The notes below the pieces were generated by a model that was not told where the DNA came from, ran no database searches, and saw nothing but the letters and a program-made list of their open reading frames with translations. Of a stretch of DNA of 58,202 nucleotides, positions 25,695 to 34,263 are shown piece after piece. The stretch is from an uncultured Parabacteroides sp. (GTDB lineage Bacteria; Bacteroidota; Bacteroidia; Bacteroidales; Tannerellaceae), in the NCBI GenBank assembly GCA_949289155.1, contig CASEMX010000029.1, positions 1 through 58,202 on the forward strand, read 5' to 3'. Each line of letters starts with the position of its first letter. The stretch's first letter is position 1. A program made the translations under genes and the position numbers.

Positions 25695-25969
25695 ATTCCG
25701 CAGTGGAGAGCGTTCCATTTGGAAGGGAATCATACATATATTGTAAGCATTTTACGGAGATTATTCCAACTCTAAAATCTGGAAAATTTTAAGAACCACG
25801 GAATAATGAACAGTAAATGCTTGCGCTTAGTACGAAACTATGGGAGACAGCCTATATTATATAGGTATGTCGTGAATATCGTATAAGCGCGGGCTTTGTT
25901 CTATTATTAGTGGTACGGGCATTCCAGAGCCTTAGAGTTTGATAATAGACAACAAGCCCGCGTTTTTTT
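25695..25969 (+). ncRNA. Candidate structured RNA of about 275 nt
   Basis: No open frame of note follows the promoter at 25660-25689, but the transcript would fold into three consecutive domains. (1) ATTCCGCAGTGG (25695-25706) pairs with CCACGGAAT (25796-25804). (2) GCGCTTAGTACGA (25823-25835) pairs with TCGTATAAGCGC (25879-25890) and encloses the hairpin CCTATATTATATAGG. (3) GCGGGCTTTGTTCTATTATT (from 25889) pairs with a complementary arm ending AACAAGCCCGC, followed by seven T (25963-25969), a strong terminator. A house-keeping RNA such as a Bacteroidales 6S RNA is possible but unproven. A leader or attenuator of the gene at 26072 is the main alternative. It lacks RNase P and tmRNA hallmarks. 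Confidence 0.55.
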
Positions 25970-26071
25970 ATGCCCGTTCATAACATACGCGGGAGCGTTG
26001 TTTAGCCTCTCGGTAAAATTTGATTGTGATTGATTTTAAACTCTATTTTATTAACAATTAAATTTTAAGTT

Positions 26072-29000
26072 ATGAACAAAAAGTTTTCTACTTTGGTGGC
26101 CAGCTTATTGCTGACTTCTGCGTTCTCAGTTTATTCTGTGGATGCTAAGCCGATGCTGGCAACTCCGACTCAGGTCGAAACTCGCGCCGTGTCTGCGGAT
26201 GTGGAAGAGGCGAAGGAAGCTTATCAGACTATTACTGACTTCGCCACAATTAATACGGCTTTGGCTAATCATGTGTTACCCGGTTTTACAGACAACTCTT
26301 TGTTGTATGTAGTAAATCAGAATGTGCAAAATGCACTCGTTAAGTTTGATGCAACATCATCTGTTAATAATATCGTTGGTGTAGATTATACATCTGGATA
26401 TAATGCAGCTACTCCTGAGGCTTACTATTGGACATTGCGTGATGGTCAATTGGTAGATAATGCAGGACATGTTCTTACAGTAGATGGAGCTTCGACTTAT
26501 TTTGAAGTAATTCCATTATTGAATGGAGGTCAACCTACTAAGTACTTTGCTTTGGCAACAAGAGCTAATAATAAGTTGCAGTATGTGGTTTATGATGGTA
26601 CTACACAGTTCTATTTGGTAGATGCCTTAGCAAACGAAGCAGTACCTCGGACAGCAGCAACATTCGCTTCTATTGAAACGAAGTACACTTATGGTATCCC
26701 TGCAGTAACAGTAAATCAAGAGACAGGCAATGGCTTCCAGATGTCTATTGCTTCTGCTATTAGCGATGATGCAGTTATCGAAGATGCTGATAAGTTTGGT
26801 GGTTTGTTGACAGCTGTAGCAGATGATGGTACTGGAAAGATTGTTGTTTCTGGACAGAGTCTTCCTGATGAATATTATATGTTGCGTAACGCAGATGGTA
26901 AAATGTTAGTATTTAACCACAATGCTCGTTACACTTCTGATGGTATTGCAGAGGAAGGTCAGTTTGAATTGGTTGATGCAGTAGATCCTACTAACCACTA
27001 TGCTTACTTCAATATCCGTAAGGCAGATAACGGTTCTGATGCTGTTATCGTAAAGGTAAATGGTGATAACTCAACACAGCAAGGTTCTACTTACTTCCGT
27101 TTGTATATCGCTCATACATTGAACACCTTCAAATTAAGCATTGCTACTTATGGAAACGCAAATGCACAAGTTGAAGACTGGGCAGTTACCTCTTTCGCAA
27201 GAGACTTGGTGGTTAATCCTCACTACTTCTTGGATGGTAAGTTCGTAACTATCGACTTCGTTGGTGATGCTAACGGCATCGATAATGACAATAAGTACAA
27301 AGTAGGTGGTACTTTAGCTATTCGCGATAATAACGGTATACCGGAAGCTGACTTCGTTGCTAAATCGGGTATTTACGAAAAGGCTCCGGAAGCACAGTGG
27401 GCCGTAAGTTATGATGGCGCTGCTCTTTACTTTGCAAACCGTGAAAATCCTTCAGTAACGGCTAAAGTAGACCAATTCTATTATACAGAAACTCCGAATG
27501 TATATAGAATTACAAGTACAAGCAATTGGGGTAATCTGAAAGGCGGCGAATTGGTTAAGATTACATTCGTTGAGAACCACGACAAGAACGACGGTTATGC
27601 AGTATTCAGTGCAAACGACTTGCGCAACGAAACTTACCACTTAGGTCAAGTTCGTCAGACTGCTGATGGCGACGTAAACGTTTACTGGGCAGAGAACCAC
27701 GGTACTCACCAGATTGGTGCTACTGTAGAAGAGGCTAACGCTTCAAGATGGAACTTGTCTTTGGTTAACAAACCGGTAGCTAAGAATGCATCTGAAATTG
27801 ACTCTGTATTAGTTATCAGCACATTGCAGGATTGGAACGCAGAAAAGAACCGTATCGATTCTAAGAAAGATACATTGGTTATCTTGCCGTACGCATTCCA
27901 GAACCGTAGCAACAACGAGTTCGTTAAGTTCGGTGATGGCAATAAGTTAGATTACTACATCTGCGATAAGGATAACAAGACTAACGAAATAGTTGGTATT
28001 GATACTGATAATGATGATGAGGCTAATTACTATACTCGTTTGGCTCAACGTTTCGCATTGAAGATGAAAGCTGACGGTACATATAACTTTATCGCATTGC
28101 GCGATCAAGACACTCGTACCCAGTACGGAATTAACGATGGTAAGTCAATAGCTTACGTGAAGATTCTCGAAGACGGCGTTGCTTCTGAATATGTAGAAGA
28201 TAAGGTATATCAAGAGAACTCTACAGACCGTGGTACTTGGAGAGAAATGGAAGCTTATGCTGGTGACGCTAACGCATTGATGTTCGTTACTAAGGTTGAT
28301 GCTCCTGAATATCGTAAGTTGGTAACTGAGGCAGCTTTGGATACTATCAAGTTGTATCGTGCAGACAACGAGGCTCAGGTTGTTTACGAAAAGAGAAACG
28401 ATGATGCTATTGTAAATGGCAAGGCATTGAGCTTCTTGAATATCGACAATGATGCTCAGTTCACTGAAATCAACCCGGCATTGTATGCTGATACCGCTTA
28501 TGTAAACCGTGGCAACAATACTCGTTGGCAGTATCTGTTGGGTGTTAACATCGAACATAAGGAAGGTTACTACTGTCCGGAACACGGCTTCGGCGAAACT
28601 GAACCTTGCCAGCACGCTGAATGGGTATCTTACAACGAAGGCCGCTACTTAATCAACATGATTGATACAGCTAACGTTTATGGTGCTAATGTAAACATCC
28701 ACAACAACCCGTACATCAACGAAACTGAGGAAGGTAACCAGTGCGCTAAGTTGTCGTTCGTAGATGCTATCCACGTATTGACAGACAATGTTGACCCGAC
28801 TAAGGCAGACAAGTTGTATGTAATCAACGGTGCTGAATCAAGAGACAAATACACAGTTGTTGACTTGAGCACAGCAGACTTCAACGTAGCTAAGTTCGCG
28901 TTCAAGTACACTGACTCTATGACTTCTGACGAGTTCAAGATTCAGACTCAGTGGAAGGCTTATGACCCGGCTACTTACGGAACAGCAGCTTACAACAACA

Positions 29001-29347
29001 ATGCAGCTAACTTCTCAGAAGAAGGTTACTTACGCTGGGTTAACGGTTGCATCGTAGTTGACAAGACTTATCAGAAGGGTGACGTATTCAACATGGATGA
29101 AAACGAAACTCGCACTCCGACAGCTAACGAAGCAATCGAAGATGCAACAAGCGCAATCAGCGTAGTAGCAACTGAAGGTGGCGTTATCGTTAAGGGTGCT
29201 GAAGGCAAGAACGTTATCGTAAGCACAATCTTAGGTAAGGTAGTAGCTAACGAAGTTATCAACAGCGACAATGAAACTATCGCAGCTCCGGCTGGTATCG
29301 TAGTAGTATCAGTTGACGGCGAAAGCATAGGAGTTAGAAGGAGTTAA
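26072..29347 (+). CDS. Large exported protein with DUF6383-like C-terminus
   Basis: 1091 residues with a cleavable signal peptide (MNKKFSTLVASLLLTSAFSVYSVDA) and no lipobox. The body is a long series of beta-rich, Asn/Asp-rich segments without a domain I can name; one stretch (GYYCPEHGFGETEPCQHAEW) has three Cys and several His and could bind metal. The last 70 residues (AISVVATEGGVIVKGAEGKNVIVSTILGKVVANEV...APAGIVVVSV) resemble the DUF6383 ending found in Parabacteroides exported proteins, which itself resembles type IX secretion sorting domains. Relatives end in ...VKVIVK-like residues, whereas this one ends ESIGVRRS, read from an inserted-looking GGAGTTA repeat. Codon bias is as strong as in pckA, so expression is probably very high. 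It may be an abundant surface or S-layer-like protein, but that is inference. Confidence 0.7.
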   Translation: MNKKFSTLVASLLLTSAFSVYSVDAKPMLATPTQVETRAVSADVEEAKEAYQTITDFATINTALANHVLPGFTDNSLLYVVNQNVQNALVKFDATSSVNNIVGVDYTSGYNAATPEAYYWTLRDGQLVDNAGHVLTVDGASTYFEVIPLLNGGQPTKYFALATRANNKLQYVVYDGTTQFYLVDALANEAVPRTAATFASIETKYTYGIPAVTVNQETGNGFQMSIASAISDDAVIEDADKFGGLLTAVADDGTGKIVVSGQSLPDEYYMLRNADGKMLVFNHNARYTSDGIAEEGQFELVDAVDPTNHYAYFNIRKADNGSDAVIVKVNGDNSTQQGSTYFRLYIAHTLNTFKLSIATYGNANAQVEDWAVTSFARDLVVNPHYFLDGKFVTIDFVGDANGIDNDNKYKVGGTLAIRDNNGIPEADFVAKSGIYEKAPEAQWAVSYDGAALYFANRENPSVTAKVDQFYYTETPNVYRITSTSNWGNLKGGELVKITFVENHDKNDGYAVFSANDLRNETYHLGQVRQTADGDVNVYWAENHGTHQIGATVEEANASRWNLSLVNKPVAKNASEIDSVLVISTLQDWNAEKNRIDSKKDTLVILPYAFQNRSNNEFVKFGDGNKLDYYICDKDNKTNEIVGIDTDNDDEANYYTRLAQRFALKMKADGTYNFIALRDQDTRTQYGINDGKSIAYVKILEDGVASEYVEDKVYQENSTDRGTWREMEAYAGDANALMFVTKVDAPEYRKLVTEAALDTIKLYRADNEAQVVYEKRNDDAIVNGKALSFLNIDNDAQFTEINPALYADTAYVNRGNNTRWQYLLGVNIEHKEGYYCPEHGFGETEPCQHAEWVSYNEGRYLINMIDTANVYGANVNIHNNPYINETEEGNQCAKLSFVDAIHVLTDNVDPTKADKLYVINGAESRDKYTVVDLSTADFNVAKFAFKYTDSMTSDEFKIQTQWKAYDPATYGTAAYNNNAANFSEEGYLRWVNGCIVVDKTYQKGDVFNMDENETRTPTANEAIEDATSAISVVATEGGVIVKGAEGKNVIVSTILGKVVANEVINSDNETIAAPAGIVVVSVDGESIGVRRS

Positions 29348-29425
29348 TGGAGTTAGAGGAGTTAAAGCCAATAGTCTCAGTTGATACAAACAAAAAGCAT
29401 TTGGCTTAACTCCTATAACTCCTGC
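29327..29425. repeat. Inverted repeat of GGAGTTA words overlapping the 3' end of the large exported gene
   Basis: GGAGTTAGAAGGAGTTAATG and a following GGAGTTAGAGGAGTTAAAGC (from 29349) are answered by GGCTTAACTCCTATAACTCC at 29403-29422. The left arm supplies the last codons and the stop of the upstream gene. It could act as a terminator or be a small mobile repeat. Confidence 0.7.
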
Positions 29426-29607
29426 GCGAAGCGCTAACTGCTTTAACTACTCAAAGAAATATATTTAGTTCATAATTAATTATTTAGTTAGCTCCGCAAC
29501 AAGTAACTTGGGAGAAGCGAACAGCGGACAGTTTAGTATTAATAATAGTGTAAAAAAGATTGCCTGTCGGTAGCTCTGCGAAGAACGAGGGCAGGAAACA
29601 ATTTAGG

Positions 29608-29641
29608 AAAGCCTCTCTATTAAAGTAGAGGGGCTTTTTTT
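29608..29641 (+). terminator. Hairpin terminator
   Basis: AAGCCTCTCT pairs with AGAGGGGCTT (two mismatches or bulges), then T7. It lies 260 bases after the 26072 gene and 130 before the next ATG. A weaker hairpin (GCCTG...CAGG) lies just upstream of it. Confidence 0.65.
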
Positions 29642-29668
29642 GCCAAAGCGGTAGCGCATGAGGCATCG

Positions 29669-29732
29669 TTACATAGTAATGTAATATACCTATGACACAG
29701 CTGTGTCATATAACCATTACACAACTGTGTAA
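29669..29732. repeat. Three palindromes spaced exactly 24 bp apart
   Basis: TTACATAGTAATGTAA (29669-29684), TATGACACAGCTGTGTCATA (29691-29710, perfect) and TTACACAACTGTGTAA (29717-29732) have centres at 29676.5, 29700.5 and 29724.5. They end 40 bases before the ATG of the 29772 gene and look like operator sites or an RNA-level feature. The same 24-bp spacing recurs in the palindrome array after this gene (33986-34240). Confidence 0.75.
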
Positions 29733-29771
29733 CATAAAACGAACAAGAGTATTAACTAAAAAATAAGAATC

Positions 29772-32700
29772 ATGAAACAACGATTACTTTTAAGCCTACT
29801 GATGCTGTTTGTGTCGGTGGGGTTGGTGAAGGCGGCGATTGATATTAATATTCCTGAGGGGACGGGGGATGTAAAGATAGAGTTGTCTTCAGATAAGTTT
29901 ACGTTTGTCGAAGGTAGTTATCCTAAGATAAATGCTGGTGCTATTGCTCCAGAAGCCTATAATACAAAGACATTAACATGGACGATAAAGCAAACAGATA
30001 AAGAGCAAAATTTGCAGTTATCTTTGGCTATTGATGAACGTCCTGATTATAATTGGGGGAATATTACGATTAAGGTAACAGGAAAAGTCACAGAGTTCAT
30101 ATCAGATAATGGACCTTTAACTGATCAAATCGTTGGCATTGAGTTTGTAAACAATGGCGTACTGGAGCGGCTTCGCTTAGGCAAGTCAGATGCTGCGACT
30201 GAATATTATCCTAATCTGACTGCATTATCTTGCGAAGGCAATAAGTTAAGCTATATTCCTGCTAAGCCGGAGAAGATGAAGGTTGCTGATTATAAAGTAG
30301 GCAAGCAAGAAGTTCCGGAAAGCAAGTTAGCGTCATTGGCATTAACAGGCAATGCGAAGAGTTTTGTATTGGAGACATCGGTTTTTGAAAATGTATTGGT
30401 ATCAAGCAATCTGACTAAAGGCACAGACCTCGCAATCCAAATATTGAAGGATGAAGATGGGAATGTAACGACAGCTGTCAAAGCTGACTTAGTGAACAGT
30501 GTTTACCACTTCCGTGATGCCAATGGCGTTTATGTGGATGGCAGCTTCAAGGCAGATATCAAGGTAAGCGAAAGCAATGCCTCTTATCCGGGCGTAGTTA
30601 TCTGTAATGTGCCCTTGACCGTTACTCCGGCTACGTTTGATGCTACAGTGAAGTATGACCAAGAGCATGGGAACAGCTTCAAGATTGAAGTAAACGGTGT
30701 AGAGAAAAAAGCACCTATAACAGGTTTGAAGAAGGGGGATGTGATTACCTTGACTCCTATCCCTAATGAAGATAAAGGCTATGAATTCACCGGTACGTTC
30801 GAAACAAATGGCGGTGTTACTAAGCCTACGGTAGATGGTAATAGCTATGAATTTACGGTAGTCGGTAATATTGACCCGGTTATTGAAGCCACATTCAAAC
30901 TGAAGGATGGCGTGAAGGTTACTTGGAATACAACGACTACGGATGGTGAGATTAAGGTAACAAAGAATGGTAAGGTATTGAATAACGGCGATGCTCTGAC
31001 TGTAGGCGATGAGATTCGTGTTTATGTAAAGGCAAATGCTGGCAAGAGCATCGAATCGGTTAAGATGTCGAATATCAATGATGCAGACATTAAAGATACA
31101 GATGACCGTGCCGATGTATTCGATGCTACGGTGAAGGTTCCGGCAAAGGGAACGAACATTACAGTTACGTTTGCAGCAGCTTCATATCAGTTTACACTGA
31201 GATTACCGGATGGTCCAGCCAATACAACTATAACCATTCAGGATGCAACCGGAAAGGTATATGGAAGCCCGGCGAATACCGACCCGAAATCAGATGTTAC
31301 CGCAACTATTCCTGCTGGCACAAAGTTGACAATTACCTTCCCTGTACAGGACAAAGATGGCAAGTATGTAGGCTCCGTATTGGTAAATGGTAGCACTATA
31401 CCTACGGAAATGACTGAAAAAGGAACATACGTTATCAAAGACTATGAGATGCCGAATCATGCTGTAACCATGACAGCAAATGTTACCGAAAAGCAGACAG
31501 CAACAGTTGAATTGGATAAGGACGTAACCTATACCTATAATGGGGACGAGCAACCTGTGCAGTATGTAGTAAAGCAAGGAAACACAGTAATTAATCTGTC
31601 CGGCATTACTGTATATTATGGCAAGAAAGGTGACGATATTGCTTCCTATAAAGCTAACTCTCCGTTTGAGAATGCGAATGCGGATGGCGAGTCATACAGT
31701 GTTTACTTCAAGCGTGAGGCAGATGATATATATGCAGAGATAAATACGAGCAGTGCTCCTGAAACATACACCATCGCTAAAGCTCCGTTGGTAGCTGACG
31801 TGAAGGATTTGAAGGTATCAGTAGATGCTGATAAGAAGTATCAGATTACCGGTGGTAAGATTGGTTATATGGTAGGCAATACCTTCAAGGAAGTAACCGG
31901 TCTGGGTGAGTTTGGCGTATTAAGCGGAGGAAGTTTTGTAGAGGATGCTTCAGATGCAGCAACTGTGGTTGTTTCTTATCAGTTCAAGGCAGATGCTAAC
32001 TTGGCTAATTATGATGCATCTGCATGGCAAAGCGGTGCTAATAACGTAACCGTCCCCGTAGAAGGCAAAGACGCTGAAACGATTACAGTAAGCATCTTCG
32101 ATAACGATTATGACGAGCTGTTGGTATTGAAGAATGGCGGTGCAGTCATTAAGAGCGGTGATGCAGTGCCGGTAGGTTCGAAGATTACGATGGGCTTAAC
32201 AGTAGTGGATGACCCGGATGATAATATTGACTATGCAGTTACTATTACCGATAGCGAAGGAAATGTATTATCAGATAGCGATAACCTCTGGAGAGAGGGA
32301 AGTACATTCACTGTATCAGCAGATAAAGTGAAGAATATCGATAAGCTTATCTTCAAGTTAGAGGTCGTTGACAAGCGCGTAGAGATTAAGGTAGCGAAAA
32401 CATCCGAAGAGTTATTGACGCAAGGCGGTGATGAAAAGAACCCGACTATTAAGTATGATGGTAAAGCTCATGCCTTCGATGCTTCTGAGTTGAATTGGGT
32501 AACAACAGATGGCAAGCCGGTAACAAATCCTTCTATCAATGATAAAGCCCAAATCTCTTATACCATCGATGGCGAAGTATTGACATCGGCTCCTGTCGAT
32601 GCAGGTACTTATACGGTAACACTGACCTATGACTTGCAGGGGTATATCGTTAAACCTATTCAAGCTGAATTGACTATCCATAAGGCAGAGTTCACGGATG

Positions 32701-33893
32701 CGCAAGTACCGGCTCCGAGTGCAAGCCGTGTAGCATTAGGCCAGACATTGGATAAGTCGAACTTGTCCGGTCAAGCTACTATCGAAGGTACTTATGAATG
32801 GGATGAAGAGAAAGATGCCTCTCAGATTACAGTGGATGCAAACAAGACCTATAAGGTGAAGTTCGTTCCGGCTAAGAACTATAAGGCGGCTCAATTAGAG
32901 GATATGGTATCGGTTGAGGTGACTACAAACCCGGTTATCACATTCGACCCGAATCCGGAAGGCGGTAAGGTAACAGTGGTGAACAAGAACGACCCGAACG
33001 ATGTCTATAAGAGCGGTGACGAGGTATTTGCCGGTACAGAGTTAGTCATTACAGCTACTCCGAATACAGACTTTGAATTAGAGAGCCTGACTGCCAATGG
33101 CGTAAGGGTATCATCTAATCCATATACTGTTAAGTTCGATAAGACAACTATCGAAATAGATGCTACCTTCTCTGTTAAGGCCGCTCCCGGCAACTTCCGC
33201 GTAACTATCCCTGAAGGTGGTGTACGGGGTGCGATTATCTCCGGTGGCGGTGACCATGTGGTGGCTGCAGGTGGCTCGATTAGCTTCACGGTATCTACCT
33301 TAGCTGCCGATGCGAACAAAGTGAGTGTGACGGCTACGAACGGTCGGGTATCGAAAGGTTCGAACGGTCGCTATACGGTATCGAATATCCAAGCCAACAC
33401 GACAGTACGGGTATCATTGTCTAATCCTACGGCTCTGAAGGTGGATATCAAGGAGTCGTACTTGAATGACAAGAAGTATCACATCGGGTATGTGGAGATT
33501 GCGGATGGCGAAGCAAGTTCATATTACTATGGTGATGAGATTACGGTAGTGGCTTATCCGGAAAGCGGTGTGAAGTTCAAGGGTTGGTCGAATGGCAGCA
33601 CGGACCAAGTGCTTGACTTGGTATTGACCGGCGACTTGACATTGACCGCAAGCTTCACCGGTACACCGACGGGTATCGAGGATATAGAGACGGCTAAGGT
33701 TTATACCGGCAAGGGCTTTATCATGGTGAAGAATGTAGCCAATGCAGAGGTGACCGTGGTAAGCATCAGCGGACGTCTGCAGGCTAAGCGCGAAATCAGC
33801 GGTGATACGCAGATAACGGTTCCGCAGGGCATCTACGTGGTGGTTCTGCAGAGCGGAGACGATACGAAGCAGTTGAAAGTAATCGTTAAATAA
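29772..33893 (+). CDS. Giant exported repeat protein with MBG and InlB-type repeats and a T9SS-like C-terminus
   Basis: 1373 residues. The signal peptide MKQRLLLSLLMLFVSVGLVKA is clean. The N-terminal part has a leucine-rich-like touch (PNLTALSCEGNKLSYIP). Several segments follow the InlB B-repeat/Listeria-Bacteroides pattern (ATVKYDQEHGNSFKIEVNG...GDVITLTPIPNEDKGYEF; VVAYPESGVKFKGWSNGSTDQVLDLVLTGDLTLTASF), and others the MBG pattern (TYNGDEQPVQYVVKQG...APETYTIAKAPL; IKYDGKAHAFDASELNW...DAGTYTVTLTYD...ELTIHKAEF). The ending (GIEDIETAKVYTGKGFIMVKNVANAEVTVVSISGR...ITVPQGIYVVVLQSGDDTKQLKVIVK) is that of a type IX secretion C-terminal sorting domain. It is probably a cell-surface adhesin or glycan-contacting protein. 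The gene lies between two palindrome arrays that share a 24-bp period. Confidence 0.8.
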   Translation: MKQRLLLSLLMLFVSVGLVKAAIDINIPEGTGDVKIELSSDKFTFVEGSYPKINAGAIAPEAYNTKTLTWTIKQTDKEQNLQLSLAIDERPDYNWGNITIKVTGKVTEFISDNGPLTDQIVGIEFVNNGVLERLRLGKSDAATEYYPNLTALSCEGNKLSYIPAKPEKMKVADYKVGKQEVPESKLASLALTGNAKSFVLETSVFENVLVSSNLTKGTDLAIQILKDEDGNVTTAVKADLVNSVYHFRDANGVYVDGSFKADIKVSESNASYPGVVICNVPLTVTPATFDATVKYDQEHGNSFKIEVNGVEKKAPITGLKKGDVITLTPIPNEDKGYEFTGTFETNGGVTKPTVDGNSYEFTVVGNIDPVIEATFKLKDGVKVTWNTTTTDGEIKVTKNGKVLNNGDALTVGDEIRVYVKANAGKSIESVKMSNINDADIKDTDDRADVFDATVKVPAKGTNITVTFAAASYQFTLRLPDGPANTTITIQDATGKVYGSPANTDPKSDVTATIPAGTKLTITFPVQDKDGKYVGSVLVNGSTIPTEMTEKGTYVIKDYEMPNHAVTMTANVTEKQTATVELDKDVTYTYNGDEQPVQYVVKQGNTVINLSGITVYYGKKGDDIASYKANSPFENANADGESYSVYFKREADDIYAEINTSSAPETYTIAKAPLVADVKDLKVSVDADKKYQITGGKIGYMVGNTFKEVTGLGEFGVLSGGSFVEDASDAATVVVSYQFKADANLANYDASAWQSGANNVTVPVEGKDAETITVSIFDNDYDELLVLKNGGAVIKSGDAVPVGSKITMGLTVVDDPDDNIDYAVTITDSEGNVLSDSDNLWREGSTFTVSADKVKNIDKLIFKLEVVDKRVEIKVAKTSEELLTQGGDEKNPTIKYDGKAHAFDASELNWVTTDGKPVTNPSINDKAQISYTIDGEVLTSAPVDAGTYTVTLTYDLQGYIVKPIQAELTIHKAEFTDAQVPAPSASRVALGQTLDKSNLSGQATIEGTYEWDEEKDASQITVDANKTYKVKFVPAKNYKAAQLEDMVSVEVTTNPVITFDPNPEGGKVTVVNKNDPNDVYKSGDEVFAGTELVITATPNTDFELESLTANGVRVSSNPYTVKFDKTTIEIDATFSVKAAPGNFRVTIPEGGVRGAIISGGGDHVVAAGGSISFTVSTLAADANKVSVTATNGRVSKGSNGRYTVSNIQANTTVRVSLSNPTALKVDIKESYLNDKKYHIGYVEIADGEASSYYYGDEITVVAYPESGVKFKGWSNGSTDQVLDLVLTGDLTLTASFTGTPTGIEDIETAKVYTGKGFIMVKNVANAEVTVVSISGRLQAKREISGDTQITVPQGIYVVVLQSGDDTKQLKVIVK

Positions 33894-33937
33894 CACACAC
33901 AAACTATCTGCCTCTCAAGCAGATAATCTCTAATCGA

Positions 33938-33975
33938 GTAGGGCGGGGCTGGAGCAATCCGGTCTCGCCCTTTCG
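33938..33975 (+). terminator. Probable terminator after the giant exported protein
   Basis: AGGGCG pairs with CGCCCT and the stem is extended by GGGCTGG / CCGGTCT with mismatches; a short TTT follows. Positions are approximate. Confidence 0.5.
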
Positions 33976-33985
33976 TGTCTAAAAT

Positions 33986-34240
33986 ACCCCACGCGTGGGT
34001 TACCTTCAATACCCACGCGTGGGGTCCTCCCAATACCCACGCGTGGGGTATCAACCATACCCACTCGTGGGGTATAAAAGACACCCACGGTGGGGTATCA
34101 GTGACACCCACAGTGGGGTAGCGTCAATACCCACAGTGGGTATTAAAAGGACCCCATATATGGGTATTAGTAGGACCCCATATATGGGGTATAAAGAACA
34201 CCCATATATGGGTATTGAAGGGACCTCATATATGGGTGTG
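33986..34240. repeat. Eleven-unit palindrome array, 23-24 bp period, with changing cores
   Basis: Eleven short palindromes have the general form ACCCC-core-GGGGT. Centres lie at 33993.5, 34017.5, 34041.5, 34065.5, 34089, 34112, 34135, 34158.5, 34182.5, 34206.5 and 34230.5. The core runs in blocks: CACGCGTG (3 units), CACTCGTG (1), CACGGTG (1), CACAGTG (2), CATATATG (4). The symmetry is kept while both halves change together. Linkers of about 8-10 bp are unrelated. The array lies between two convergent genes. The frame open through it is a by-product of the 24-bp period. Confidence 0.9.
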
Positions 34241-34263
34241 AAACGTTGTTTGTATGATAGGAT

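Noticed and set aside
25695-25969. RNase P RNA or tmRNA
   Set aside because: The conserved RNase P core words and the tmRNA tRNA-like ends with a tag frame are absent.
33986-34240. CRISPR array
   Set aside because: The units are palindromes with 8-10 bp linkers, the repeat sequence itself changes along the array, spacers are far too short, and there are no cas genes.
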